From the NCBI RefSeq assembly GCF_002844555.1, contig NZ_PJNI01000001.1, positions 310,001 to 374,000 on the forward strand: a stretch of DNA of 64,000 nt. Direction: 5' to 3'. Origin of the DNA: Brumimicrobium salinarum. Lineage in GTDB: Bacteria; Bacteroidota; Bacteroidia; Flavobacteriales_D; Crocinitomicaceae. The notes beneath the pieces were generated by a model. That model saw only the letters and a list, made by a program, of their open reading frames with translations. It made no database searches and had not been told where the DNA came from. Numbering within the stretch: position 1 is the stretch's first letter; each line of letters starts with the position of its first letter. Positions 46,332 through 56,715 of this stretch are shown one piece after another. The translations under genes and the position numbers were made by a program.

Positions 46332-47297
46332 ATGAAAATCGATAAATTTGTTTTTGCCATCATAATCAGTATTATTTTGGCGTATTTTTTTCCGCAATTG
46401 GGCGTAAAAGAAAATGCTATTGCTTTAGATCGCATTGCTAGTATAGGTATTTCATTAATTTTCTTTTTTTATGGATTAAAATTGTCTACAGAAGCGATAA
46501 AAAGTGGTTTAAAAAATTGGAGGCTTCATATTGTGGTGCAAACGAGTACATTTATTTTATTTCCTTTAACAGTACTTGCGTTTTATCCTTTAGTGAAAAA
46601 TACCAACCAAGAAACATTATGGCTTTCCTTACTCTTCTTAGCGGCACTTCCTTCTACTGTTTCTTCATCTGTCGTTATGGTTTCTTTAGCAAAAGGTAAT
46701 ATTCCAGCTGCCATTTTTAATGCCAGTATATCCGGAATCATTGGCATTTTAGTTACCCCAATGTGGATGACTTCATTCATACAAGAAACAAGTGCGAATT
46801 ATAACTTTTCAGCAATATATTTGCAACTTATTACTGAAATACTCTTGCCTCTCATATTGGGTTTATTACTTCGAAAACACCTTGGCGAATTGGCCAGAAA
46901 ATACAGCAGAAAATTAACCTTATTCGATAAGTCAATTATCCTGCTCATCATCTATAAAAGCTTTGTGCAATCCTTTGAAGAGAAAGTATTCAGTAGTTTA
47001 AATATTTTAAACTTACTGTTGATGGTACTGCTCGTTATCGCACTCTTCTTCTTTGTATTTTGGTTGACTGGTTGGATTGCAAAGCGTTTACACTTTAACC
47101 GTGAAGACAAAATTACTGCTCAATTTTGTGGAACAAAAAAATCATTGGTACATGGAACCGTCTTTTCTGATGCTTTATTTGGACAAACAAATATTATGGG
47201 ACTCATGTTATTGCCTTTAATGATTTTTCATGCTTTTCAGATATTAATTATTAGCATAATTGCTACTAAAAAAGGAACGGAAGAAGCAAAGAGTTGA
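46332..47297 (+). CDS. Bile acid:sodium symporter family transporter
   Basis: From ATG 46332 the protein is 321 residues with about ten membrane segments, as in the SBF/BASS-like family of the YfeH/SLC10A7 branch (FFFYGLKLSTEAIKSGLKNW; LPSTVSSSVVMVSLAKGN; FCGTKKSLVHGTVFSDALFG). It probably moves an organic anion with Na+ in the inner membrane; the substrate is unknown. It is monocistronic with inverted REP-like repeats on both sides (46159-46211 and 47395-47440), so the gene may have been moved or recombined as a unit. Confidence 0.87.
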   Translation: MKIDKFVFAIIISIILAYFFPQLGVKENAIALDRIASIGISLIFFFYGLKLSTEAIKSGLKNWRLHIVVQTSTFILFPLTVLAFYPLVKNTNQETLWLSLLFLAALPSTVSSSVVMVSLAKGNIPAAIFNASISGIIGILVTPMWMTSFIQETSANYNFSAIYLQLITEILLPLILGLLLRKHLGELARKYSRKLTLFDKSIILLIIYKSFVQSFEEKVFSSLNILNLLLMVLLVIALFFFVFWLTGWIAKRLHFNREDKITAQFCGTKKSLVHGTVFSDALFGQTNIMGLMLLPLMIFHAFQILIISIIATKKGTEEAKS

Positions 47298-47732
47298 AGC
47301 ATTTAAAAACTCAAAACTATTGGGCTAAATATTTTACAGAACAGTAAATACTAATCAAAACTATAAACGCGTTTTCGATGGAGTTTTATAAACTTTAACC
47401 CGGATTATTAACTTCGTTGAGCTCGCAAGCTCGGTTCATGAGATTATTTTGTATTTTAGATGAGATTCGTGATTTGATGATAATAGTACTCTATATCAAC
47501 AAATTACAATTGAAATATAAAATCAAAAGAATCCAAACATTAAGGACAGATACCCAAATTTGGGGTAGTTTTATACGATACAAAACCAGGTTAGTTATTT
47601 TAAAATCAGACAATTAGTTATTGAAAATAAGAAATGTGCTGAATAATATGGGTTAAACACGCAACATGCATAAAGGTGTTAACGCTATCCATTTATTCAA
47701 TAATAAGTAAAAAATATTATCTTTATTCTTCT
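47298..47732. other. 435-bp gene-free stretch with repeats
   Basis: It holds the inverted repeat copy at 47395-47440 and a weaker copy of the GAATAATATGGGTTAA type at 47641-47656, then a possible -7 box (TATCTTTA) shortly before the SpoIIM start. A 66-codon frame at 47417-47617 starts inside the repeat and has no family features, so I do not call it. Confidence 0.55.
47395..47440 (-). repeat. REP-like repeat, right copy, inverted
   Basis: TTAACCCGGATTATTAAC, then GAGCTCGCAAGCTC and GGTTCATG: the reverse complement of the copy at 46159-46211 with a six-base gap. The inner GAGCT/AGCTC part is itself palindromic. Confidence 0.75.
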
Positions 47733-49520
47733 ATGAAAGAAACAGAGTTCATTCAACAAAATAAACGCAAATGGAATACGTACGAAAAACGCTTATCTTC
47801 TACTTCAACCGAGCCTGAAGAGATTCATGAGTTGTATACAGAGCTTAATAATGATCTTAGTTTTGCGCAAACATTTTATGAAAAAAGAACCGTCCGTGCC
47901 TATTTGAATTATCTCACCCAAAGTATTCACCGGAAATTTTACAAACAAAAAAAAGAACCTTTTTCTGCAATTTGGAAAGCGTGGACTATAGATTTGCCTT
48001 TGGAAATCTATCGCGCCCGAAAAAATTTATTATTTGCACTGGTATTATTTATTATCTATTTTTTAATCGGCGCATTTTCAACACATCAAGATATAGATTT
48101 CGCAAAGATGGTTTTAGGTAATGGATATGTAAACTTAACAGAAGAAAATATAGCCAATGGAAATCCCATGGGGATATATGGCGACACATCTCAAGGTATT
48201 ATGTTTGTTCAAATTACCATCAATAACATACAAGTAGCACTGATGTGTTTTTTTGGAGGATTACTTTTTTCATTAGGAACACACGTAATTTTATTCAAAA
48301 ATGCAGTAATGGTTGGTGTTTTCCAGTACTTCTTTAAACTAAAAGGGTTACTACTTACCTCTTTTTTAACCATTTGGATACACGGTGCTTTTGAAATTTC
48401 AGCAATAATTATTGCCTCAGGCGCTGGGTTTACCTTAGGACACGGACTTCTATTTCCAGGAAGCTATACACGGCTACAAGCGCTACAAATGAGTGGAATG
48501 AGAGGAATTCGCATCATGCTTTCTCTGATTCCTATTTTCGTAATAGCAGGTTTTCTAGAAAGTTACGTAACACGTAATTACCAAGCACTTCCAAATTGGT
48601 CTAAATGGATGATTGTGCTTCTCTCCTTCGGAATGATTTTTTTTTATTACGTTATTTATCCCATTCTAGTAGCCAGAAAACATCCTGAAAAAGTTGATGC
48701 CAAGCCATCCGTAAATGCTTTTGAGACAATTCCTTTTACTCCTCATAAAACAAGAAACAACATCACTATATTTAGAGAAACATTTCAATTATATCGTGTG
48801 AAATTTATTGTATTTTGGAAAGCAATTTTACGCACTGTGGTTCCACTTTCATTGCTAATAATGAGTGTTCAATTAGTGATACATTACGCAGATTTAACAA
48901 CGTTTTATACTACAGATTGGTCAGCACAACTTTCAATTTTGTTTGGAAATCCCTACAAAGAAATGTATAATGGAAGCTCAGACTTTATCATTTCTATTAT
49001 TTGGTTAGTACCCTTAGCTTTCCTTGCGTTATCGGTGTATTATGCTTTGCTAAATGATAAAAATGAATTTGTTTTACAAGATTTTAAGATGTTTGTTAAA
49101 AAGCGGTTTTTTAAAATGTGTTTAGCACTTATGCCCATTTATTTTGCGCTGATTTTTTTACCACACTTTGTATTAATGATCTTACTTTTTGTCTTTCCGT
49201 TTCTACTTCTATCTATTGCTAGTGTTGGAGTTTCTGAAGATGTATCACTTAAAAAAGGTCGACAATATGGAACAAAAAAATGGAGTACTGTATTTATACT
49301 TTCCTTTATCCTATTAATTGTTACTTTCTTTTTTGCTCAACCTTTTGCATTTATTGTCTCTGTAGAGGCCGACTTACTAGACTGGCTAATTGATTTTTTA
49401 CTCCCAATTTTTGCTGAATTTACCGAAGAACCACTTGTTTTTGGAAACCTGATAAGACAATTGATATACATCACTTTTTTATTATTTATAATACCGCTTT
49501 TTTTATTGCTTATGGTTTAA
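47733..49520 (+). CDS. SpoIIM-family membrane protein, frameshifted near its 3' end
   Basis: From ATG 47733 the frame gives 595 residues. The first half (about 1-320) is SpoIIM-like (ARKNLLFALVLFIIYFLIG; GGLLFSLGTHVILFKNAVMVG). The second half adds several more membrane segments (about 345-590). The frame stops at TAA 49518-49520, but with one extra T in the T7 run at 49498-49504 it reads IAYGLIFFSVEEEQEAFAL and on to TAG at 49628-49630, overlapping the next gene. So the C-terminus is lost by a one-base contraction or a sequencing error. It is the first gene of the MoxR/DUF58 operon. Confidence 0.8.
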   Translation: MKETEFIQQNKRKWNTYEKRLSSTSTEPEEIHELYTELNNDLSFAQTFYEKRTVRAYLNYLTQSIHRKFYKQKKEPFSAIWKAWTIDLPLEIYRARKNLLFALVLFIIYFLIGAFSTHQDIDFAKMVLGNGYVNLTEENIANGNPMGIYGDTSQGIMFVQITINNIQVALMCFFGGLLFSLGTHVILFKNAVMVGVFQYFFKLKGLLLTSFLTIWIHGAFEISAIIIASGAGFTLGHGLLFPGSYTRLQALQMSGMRGIRIMLSLIPIFVIAGFLESYVTRNYQALPNWSKWMIVLLSFGMIFFYYVIYPILVARKHPEKVDAKPSVNAFETIPFTPHKTRNNITIFRETFQLYRVKFIVFWKAILRTVVPLSLLIMSVQLVIHYADLTTFYTTDWSAQLSILFGNPYKEMYNGSSDFIISIIWLVPLAFLALSVYYALLNDKNEFVLQDFKMFVKKRFFKMCLALMPIYFALIFLPHFVLMILLFVFPFLLLSIASVGVSEDVSLKKGRQYGTKKWSTVFILSFILLIVTFFFAQPFAFIVSVEADLLDWLIDFLLPIFAEFTEEPLVFGNLIRQLIYITFLLFIIPLFLLLMV

Positions 49521-49613
49521 TTTTCTTTTCTGTTGAAGAAGAGCAAGAAGCATTTGCATTAAAAAAAGCACTTAAACGTTTTGGTAAACGCAGTAGAATT
49601 AAAGAAACCGCTG

Positions 49614-50477
49614 TTGATTTTGACGCCTAGCTTATTAAAATATCAATTCTTTGTGGCAGTATTTGTATTGCTATTTCATGCTGCATATGCACAAGAAAAA
49701 GATGTTTATGAACAACGTTGGGAAGAAATAAGTAAGGATATTGAATACAAGCGTTCCTCTCGCCCTGTTGGTCCGCAGAATAAAGATATTTACCCTCAAG
49801 CTTTAAGACAAGAAGACGGTGTTGTTGTAAACACTCCACCAAGAAGCGATGAAGAAATTGAATATTCACGTGAAAAAACAGTAGAAAATGGTAAAAGCGA
49901 TGGAGTACAAAAGCACATAAAGGATGCAGACAGTGAATACTTCGATGATTTTACACTTCCTGAACAGCAACCTAAACAAGTTTCAAAAAAATGGAATGGT
50001 AATCAACTTGGTAATGGCACGTTGTTTAAGGTCATATTTATTCTCGTAGCTGTACTACTTATCGCTTTTCTTATCTACCATTTCTTTTTTAAAAACAAAA
50101 ATAAATCAGTAGAAAAAATCAATACGAATTACAACATTCACGAAGACATTCATCCTGAAAAATTAGCGCAAACATCTTTAGAAAAAGATTTGAATCAAGC
50201 AATAGCACAACAAGAATATCGTGTTGCAGTGCGCATTTATTACATTTTGCTTCTCAAAGCACTCATACAGCTCAGATACATTGAATGGAAGAAAAATAAA
50301 ACAAACATTCACTATGCCATGGAAATGCAGAAAACAGATGCTTTTTCTCGTTTTCAAAAAGCTTTACAAATTTACGAATGGTGTTGGTATGGTAAAAATG
50401 AACCCGACCAAGTAACATTTGAAGGTTTCTCATCCTTTTTTAATCATTTTTTAAACCACTTGAAAGATGAAAAATAA
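49614..50477 (+). CDS. DUF4129-type membrane protein
   Basis: From TTG 49614 the protein is 287 residues: signal peptide (FFVAVFVLLFHAAYA), a charged periplasmic part (about 30-135), one membrane segment (about 138-160) and the DUF4129 C-terminal helical region (LAQTSLEKDLNQAIAQQEYR to the end). No ATG exists in frame upstream of the signal peptide, so TTG is the best start; it overlaps the restored SpoIIM stop. Function is unknown; the family sits beside MoxR/DUF58 genes. Confidence 0.75.
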   Translation: MILTPSLLKYQFFVAVFVLLFHAAYAQEKDVYEQRWEEISKDIEYKRSSRPVGPQNKDIYPQALRQEDGVVVNTPPRSDEEIEYSREKTVENGKSDGVQKHIKDADSEYFDDFTLPEQQPKQVSKKWNGNQLGNGTLFKVIFILVAVLLIAFLIYHFFFKNKNKSVEKINTNYNIHEDIHPEKLAQTSLEKDLNQAIAQQEYRVAVRIYYILLLKALIQLRYIEWKKNKTNIHYAMEMQKTDAFSRFQKALQIYEWCWYGKNEPDQVTFEGFSSFFNHFLNHLKDEK

Positions 50478-52122
50478 ACGAGGAATTTATCTTATTGTAA
50501 CCGTCATATTAGCAGCAGTTTTGCTGGTTGTTCTGCTCAACTATTCAGGTACGTCTGTTCAAGATAATACGCAAGAACCCACGATTAAATCCGCAAATTG
50601 GAATGTCAACTTTTCTCTTAACAATAAAGATCCGTATGGTTTATACGCTTTTAAAGAATTAAGCATTGCTTCTGATCAATTCTCTTCTTTTAATGCATAT
50701 ACAGACTACAATTTGCTCGATTCTATTCTTGATATTGACTCTTCTTTAATCATGTATATCGGAACAGAGTTTTTATTAACGCAAAAGGAGATAGAAGCTG
50801 TTTTAAATAGCGTTGGATACGGAAATGATTTGTTTCTATCTGTAGATAAGCTACCTCAACATTTAATTGATCAGCTTTTTAAAGAAAACCCACTGACGTA
50901 TAAAACCGAGATAAAAGCACCGTTGAACTGCAACAACCAAGCATTTGACATGTACTATTTTTATGAAAATGATACATTATCGAACTTCTGGAAATTGTTT
51001 CAAACCAAGCAATTAGATACCACAACAAAAGTATGGAGTTCGCTGTTTAAGCAGCCAAATTATATTGAAATTCCTTATGGATTGGGAAGTATATTTCTTC
51101 ACCTTAACCCAATTATTTTTACTAATGTTCAAGTTTTAAGAAAAGAAGGAAAGTCTTATTTAAAAGAGGTATTAAAACCATTAAAAAAACCTCATATACA
51201 ATGGCTTACGTTTGCTCAGAAAGAACTATATCCAAAAAACAACAATAAGCACAAAGAAGATGGAAGTTTACTACAAGTCTTGTTTAAAAACCCTGCTTTT
51301 CGTTGGGCATTTATTTTGGCGCTTTTCGGTTTTCTGCTCTTTTTACTCTTCCGAAGTAAACGACGAAGACCTATTATTCCTGCCGTATTCAATAATAAAA
51401 ACACAGGATATAGCTATGTAGATACCCTGGCGGGAATTTATTATAATAAAAATAAAGCAGAGAAAATACGCACCATTATGCGCCGCAATATATATAATGC
51501 TATTTATGCACACTTTTATATTGATTTAACTAAAAATAATGATCAAAAATCGCGACTTGCACTTGCTAAGAAAACACAAATTCCTTTAGATGAAATAGAA
51601 CAACTCCTCAGCTACTTGGAAAGTGAGAAAGAGATTAATGATGAATATTTAGTTAAACTAAATCAACTTCAACGTAAGTTTTACTTTCAATCAGGAATTT
51701 GGAAAGAGGAAGCCGATAAAATATCGCAATCAACAGATTTTCTTGTTTATTTTGAGAAAAACAGATCAATAGCAATTGTATTTTTAGGCGTACTGTTTAT
51801 TGTGTTAGGTTTCACATTGCTTACATTTTCAATTGGAGCTGGTGTTTTACTATGGCCAATAGGCGTTTTAACCATTTATGCAGGAACACAAATGCTCAAT
51901 GTTCCGGTAATTAAAGTTTCAGCAAAGCAAATTGAAGTCAATTTGTTGTTTAAAAAGAAGTTAATTTTTAATGTTTCTTTAATTCAAGATATAGCGGTAA
52001 AAAATCACAACCTCATCATTAAACGCAAAAACAAAAGCACAATAAAAATAAATAGTTCATTTTTAGATACTGATCAAAAGACAATAATTACGCACATAAA
52101 AAGAGAAATAAAAAACAAGTAG
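50467..52122 (+). CDS. DUF4350-type membrane protein
   Basis: The 551-residue protein has an N-terminal membrane segment (about 5-25), a DUF4350-like periplasmic domain (about 50-270; NNKDPYGLYAFKELSIAS), a membrane segment (about 275-295), a cytoplasmic helical part, and two more membrane segments (about 430-470). It overlaps the DUF4129 gene by 11 bases and precedes moxR-type ATPase by 2 bases. Its partners suggest membrane-protein assembly or envelope stress work, but this is inferred from neighbours. Confidence 0.75.
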   Translation: MKNKRGIYLIVTVILAAVLLVVLLNYSGTSVQDNTQEPTIKSANWNVNFSLNNKDPYGLYAFKELSIASDQFSSFNAYTDYNLLDSILDIDSSLIMYIGTEFLLTQKEIEAVLNSVGYGNDLFLSVDKLPQHLIDQLFKENPLTYKTEIKAPLNCNNQAFDMYYFYENDTLSNFWKLFQTKQLDTTTKVWSSLFKQPNYIEIPYGLGSIFLHLNPIIFTNVQVLRKEGKSYLKEVLKPLKKPHIQWLTFAQKELYPKNNNKHKEDGSLLQVLFKNPAFRWAFILALFGFLLFLLFRSKRRRPIIPAVFNNKNTGYSYVDTLAGIYYNKNKAEKIRTIMRRNIYNAIYAHFYIDLTKNNDQKSRLALAKKTQIPLDEIEQLLSYLESEKEINDEYLVKLNQLQRKFYFQSGIWKEEADKISQSTDFLVYFEKNRSIAIVFLGVLFIVLGFTLLTFSIGAGVLLWPIGVLTIYAGTQMLNVPVIKVSAKQIEVNLLFKKKLIFNVSLIQDIAVKNHNLIIKRKNKSTIKINSSFLDTDQKTIITHIKREIKNK

Positions 52123-52124
52123 CC

Positions 52125-53195
52125 ATGGAAGAAAACGAAAAATACATGCCCAAAGATGATGAGCATTCAAAAACTGAAAATAAAAATTTAAGTCCTGATG
52201 ATAAAGAAAAGCCTACACATGAAAAATCTTTTGAGCACGAAAATCCAGAATTGATATGGCTGTCTTCAAAGGTTGCAGAAATTCGATCAACAATGCGTAA
52301 ATTTATAATTGGACAAGAATCTATTGTAGATTTACTAATGACGGGCATCTTTTCTGCAGGACACATCTTATTAGAAGGTGTTCCTGGTGTAGCAAAAACC
52401 CTTTCTGCTAAGGTACTTTCTAAGTCTATCGCTACTGAGTTTTCTAGAATACAGTTTACACCAGATTTAATGCCTTCAGATGTAATAGGAACATCGGTTT
52501 TTAATATGGAATCCTCCGAGTTTATATTTAAAAAAGGACCCGTTTTTTCCAATATGATTTTAATAGACGAAATCAATCGTGCGCCAGCAAAAACACAAGC
52601 CGCTTTATTTGAAGTAATGGAAGAACGTCAAATTACTTATGATGGGAAATTGTATAAAATGGATTTTCCTTTTATTGTTATTGCTACACAAAACCCTATA
52701 GAACAAGAAGGAACGTATGCTTTACCTGAAGCACAATTAGATCGGTTTTTATTTAAAATAACTTTAGAATATCCTGCACTTAATGAAGAAGTTGAAATCT
52801 TAAAGCGTTACAGAAACAATATCACCTCTCCAGACTTGTCTCAAATTGAAGCTGCTATTTCAAATGCAGATTTACATAAAATACAAGAAATAATAAAAAA
52901 TGTAGTAATCGCTGATGAACTAATAGATTATATCGCAGCTATCGTAGATCAAACCCGAAATCATGGTAAAATATATTTGGGGGCTTCTCCTCGTGCTTCA
53001 CTTTCAATTTTAAAGAGTACAAAAGCCACGGCAGGAATTCGCGGTAGGAATTTCGTAACACCCGACGATATTCAGTTTGTTGCTCCCTATGTTTTAAATC
53101 ACCGTATAATTTTAACACCTGAAGCAGAAATGGAAGGCACATCAACCATGGATGTTATTGCAGAAATTATAAAAGAAATTGAAGTGCCGAGGTAA
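52125..53195 (+). CDS. MoxR-family AAA+ ATPase
   Basis: The 356-residue protein has a charged N-terminal extension (about 1-40), Walker A GVPGVAKT (85-92), Walker B ILIDEINRAPAKTQ (about 145-158), sensor 1 IATQNPIEQEG, and the arginine finger and lid regions after it. MoxR proteins work as chaperones with a VWA or DUF58 partner, which is the next gene. It is cytoplasmic and part of the SpoIIM-DUF58 operon. Confidence 0.95.
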   Translation: MEENEKYMPKDDEHSKTENKNLSPDDKEKPTHEKSFEHENPELIWLSSKVAEIRSTMRKFIIGQESIVDLLMTGIFSAGHILLEGVPGVAKTLSAKVLSKSIATEFSRIQFTPDLMPSDVIGTSVFNMESSEFIFKKGPVFSNMILIDEINRAPAKTQAALFEVMEERQITYDGKLYKMDFPFIVIATQNPIEQEGTYALPEAQLDRFLFKITLEYPALNEEVEILKRYRNNITSPDLSQIEAAISNADLHKIQEIIKNVVIADELIDYIAAIVDQTRNHGKIYLGASPRASLSILKSTKATAGIRGRNFVTPDDIQFVAPYVLNHRIILTPEAEMEGTSTMDVIAEIIKEIEVPR

Positions 53196-53197
53196 TA

Positions 53198-54522
53198 ATG
53201 ATAAAAGCTATATACATATCGTACCGTTTTTTTGTGGTTTTTGGTATTGCCGTTATTTTTTTGATAACAGGTTATTATTGGATGCCATTTTTTTATTTCG
53301 GACAGTTTTTATTTATTGTACTGTTTCTATTTCTGTTCTTGGACGTCATTTTACTTTTTAATCAGAGTACGCCTATTTCTGTTAAAAGAAATATTCCTAA
53401 TCGCTTAAATCTAGGAGATGAAACTAAAATTCAAATAACTATTAAAAACACCTCACAATTAAGTTATTCTTTAATGCTTATTGATGAACCACCTATTGAA
53501 ATGCAAGCCAGAAGTTTAACCTTTCAAAATTCGCTTAAAGCAAATAAAGAAAAAAGCTTTACTTATACTTTTACACCTTCAAAAAGAGGAGTTTATGAAT
53601 GGAAAAATATACATGTTTTTCTTGCTACGCTTATTGGGTTAGTAGAAAGAAGAATTATTGTTGAAGCAAATGAAAAAATCACTGTTTATCCATCAATTAA
53701 ACAAATGAATGATTTCGAATTTTATATTTTTAATCATCAGAGTCAACAACGGGGAATAAAAAAATTCGTCGTTTGGGACATCATAATGAATTTGAACAGA
53801 TTAAAAATTATGTTCAAGGTGATGATATTAGAACTATTAATTGGAAAGCAACCTCTCGGCAATCTCAGTTAATGGTTAATCAATATCAAGAACAACGTTC
53901 TCAATCTGTATATGCTATCATTGATAAGTCACGTGCAATGGAGCATCAATTCGAGGGATTAACTTTATTTGATCATGCAATAAACAGCACGTTGGTTTTT
54001 TCAAATATAGCCCTAAAGAAAGGCGATAAAATTGGTTTAGTTACTTTCTCACACAAACTAGGAACACAATTAGCGCCCAATCCAGGAAAGCGTCAACTTC
54101 AACGTATTTTAGATGCACTTTATACGCAAAAAACTGAGTTTAAGGAAGCCAATTATTCTTTACTTTACCAAGCGCTAAGAAGAAATGTTCCTTTTCGTTC
54201 TTTGTTAATGTTATATACCAATTTTGAAACGGAATTGGCAATGCACCGTGCACTTCCAATGCTAAAAAGTCTTAATAAAAAGCATGTTTTAGTGGTGGTC
54301 TTCTTTAAAAATACTGATTTACATGAGGAGCTAACAAAAAATCCAGATACAACACGAGATATTTATGTTTCTACTTTGGCTGAAGATGTCATTAATACTA
54401 AAAAACGAATTGCTAAAGAATTAAAAAGACAGGGTATTCATACTGTTTTAACAGCACCCAATAAATTGAATATTGATACGCTGAATAAGTATTTGGAATT
54501 AAAATCGAAGGGGTTGGTGTAA
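53198..54522 (+). pseudogene. DUF58 protein gene broken by a one-base frameshift
   Basis: Two overlapping frames carry one DUF58 protein. The first (53198-53872) has two N-terminal membrane segments and the beta part up to QSQQRGIKK. The second (53773-54522) continues with GHHNEFEQIKNYVQGDDIRT and INWKATSR, the DUF58 signature, then a VWA-like half (VYAIIDKSRAM). The join is at the A7 run 53758-53764. With eight A the frame reads KKIRRLGHHNEFEQ without a break and gives about 441 residues. Either a real pseudogene or homopolymer error; the sequence cannot tell. Confidence 0.82.
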
Positions 54523-54556
54523 TGAAAAACATTACATTTGTTGAAAAGTCATTCCA

Positions 54557-56713
54557 ATGAGGTTGCTAAAACTACTCAAAACACATCGTTATTTTCTTTT
54601 AATGATCGCAGCAATACTTATTGCACTTTGGCCCTTGACTTTTTTTGTATTAACGCCCAAGTGGGATAATGTTGATGCTTTTTTGCCTTACCGATATTTT
54701 TTAAGTGATTATTTATGGAATGGTTATTTTCCTTTTTGGAATAGTTTTCAACTTATGGGTTATCCTGCTTATGCTGATCCTCAAAGTGGGATGTGGAACC
54801 CACTAACTTGGATCATTATGCTTTTTGGAAAATACACCATGAAGTCACTTATTTTTGAAGTTCTTTTTTACTTTGTTTTAGCAGGTGCAGGCATGTTCAC
54901 CTTAACCAAAGCACTAGTAAACCATAAAGGCATCGGAGCCATAATTGGTTTGTGTTACGCTTTATCAGGTTTATTTGTTGGTTCAGCGCAATTAATGGTG
55001 TTTTTAGCCGGAACAGCCTATTTACCTTGGTGTCTATACGCTCTTTACAACTATTCAAAGTATTTAAGTTTGAAATATCTTGTTTTAGCTGCATTGTTTT
55101 TTGCTTTAAACACAGTTTCTGCCAGTCCCGCCTTTACAATAGTACTATTTTATATTTATGTAGCTTGGTTCGTTTATCTATTTTTGAAGAACATAAAATT
55201 ACGAAATCAATTAAGAAAAATTGTACTTCAAGGATTTATCTTAATCGGTGTGATTTTAATTCTTTTACTTCCTTACATAGCTTCATTAATTGAATTTTCA
55301 CCCTACTTTCAAAGGGTTTCAAAACTTCCTTATTATGGCGGTCATCTTTTAAATAATCCTTTCACCCTAGTAAGTTATATTTCATTCATTTTACCATATG
55401 GAGTAATCAGTAATTCAGAAGTATTTAACATAACTGATTCTACCTTAAGAAATGCATACTTTGGCATTTTAACCCTTTTTTTCTTCTTTTATACTGTAAT
55501 TTCTTTTTATAAAAAGAAAAAAGTTATCATTGGTTTTCTAGGCGTTGTTTTCTTTCTTATTGTAGCCGCTGGAGGGGAAACCTTTGTTTATAGAATTCTT
55601 TATTTCTTACCTGGTTTTGGTACATTTTCACATCCTTCTTTTTTCAGATCCTATGCGGTTGTTATTATGTTATTAATGGCTGGATATGGAATGAAAGTTT
55701 TTACTCAAAAAAATCAATTCAACTATTTGAAGCGTAAAAAAAATGTATTTGTTTTATCGATATCATTGTTACTTGTTGGAATTGGTTTGTACCTGAATTC
55801 AAGAGAAGAGATAAATGCGGCATTTCAACAGTTAATGAACTTAACAGAGTTTTCCGCTCTATCTTTTAGTACACACATAATATTTAATCTGTTGCTATTA
55901 ATAGCAATTATTATAATAGTTTTACAACTAAAACACTGGCTTAAGCTTTCATTTATTACAACTGTTTTTCTCTTCGCTTTTTTAGATTTAGGAATACAAA
56001 CCATGCTCACCTTTCCGCGAACAATCTCTTATCATATTAAATATGATGGTTTTAAGACTTTTTTTAATAAAATTCCAAATGATATTCATCAACCTGAAGT
56101 GGATACAGCCTTGAAAAAATATGATGATAACAATGGTCTTATAGCAGTTGGTGGTATTTGGCACAATCGATCAACTTTTAATAAAACTATTTCTTATAAT
56201 GGTTATAACCCTTTTAAAATCAAATATTTTGAAACAGCCCGAAAAGATAGCTCTTTGTTTTTTAACATTGAAAATCCGTTGTTTTTCTTTCCAAAATCTA
56301 TAAAAACAGACACAAGTTCACTACGTAAAGGATTAATATGGGGTGTAGAAAATTTTGAGCATGTTCAAGAAAGTGAAAATCAAATTCTATCAATAAATGT
56401 TGGATATAATCAATTCAAAGCTTCTGTTGTGAATAACTCAAAAAATTCACGGTGGTTGTTGCTCAATCAAAATTATTACCCTAAATGGAAAGCCTTTATA
56501 AATGATACTGAAGTCAAGGTATATAAAGTAAACACCCACATCATGGGGGTAGAAGTTCCTCCCAATGGTACCTATACGGTACTTTTTAAATATAAAGCTT
56601 CCTATATGGTTTATCTGGCAATTCTAAATATTATCGCCTTTATATGGGTGTTTATATATTGCATTAAGGTATTTTTACCTGCGAAGAAAGAATTAATCAA
56701 TGAAGAGAATTAA
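54557..56713 (+). CDS. YfhO-like polytopic membrane glycosyltransferase
   Basis: The 718-residue protein has about a dozen membrane segments in its first 490 residues, with the acidic motif DNVDAFLPYRYF soon after the first segment as in GT-C-type enzymes, and the motif PFWNSFQLMGYPAYADPQSG. The C-terminal periplasmic part (about 510-680) is beta-rich. It probably transfers sugars from a lipid carrier in the envelope. It forms a three-gene run with the methyltransferase and GT2 (spacings 2 and -22 bases). Confidence 0.8.
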   Translation: MRLLKLLKTHRYFLLMIAAILIALWPLTFFVLTPKWDNVDAFLPYRYFLSDYLWNGYFPFWNSFQLMGYPAYADPQSGMWNPLTWIIMLFGKYTMKSLIFEVLFYFVLAGAGMFTLTKALVNHKGIGAIIGLCYALSGLFVGSAQLMVFLAGTAYLPWCLYALYNYSKYLSLKYLVLAALFFALNTVSASPAFTIVLFYIYVAWFVYLFLKNIKLRNQLRKIVLQGFILIGVILILLLPYIASLIEFSPYFQRVSKLPYYGGHLLNNPFTLVSYISFILPYGVISNSEVFNITDSTLRNAYFGILTLFFFFYTVISFYKKKKVIIGFLGVVFFLIVAAGGETFVYRILYFLPGFGTFSHPSFFRSYAVVIMLLMAGYGMKVFTQKNQFNYLKRKKNVFVLSISLLLVGIGLYLNSREEINAAFQQLMNLTEFSALSFSTHIIFNLLLLIAIIIIVLQLKHWLKLSFITTVFLFAFLDLGIQTMLTFPRTISYHIKYDGFKTFFNKIPNDIHQPEVDTALKKYDDNNGLIAVGGIWHNRSTFNKTISYNGYNPFKIKYFETARKDSSLFFNIENPLFFFPKSIKTDTSSLRKGLIWGVENFEHVQESENQILSINVGYNQFKASVVNNSKNSRWLLLNQNYYPKWKAFINDTEVKVYKVNTHIMGVEVPPNGTYTVLFKYKASYMVYLAILNIIAFIWVFIYCIKVFLPAKKELINEEN

Positions 56714-56715
56714 GC

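Noticed and set aside
47417-47617. 66-codon plus-strand frame after the symporter
   Set aside because: Starts inside the inverted repeat, has no family similarity or promoter.
52088-52576. 162-codon minus-strand frame across moxR
   Set aside because: It is the antisense shadow of the MoxR Walker A region and has no independent features.
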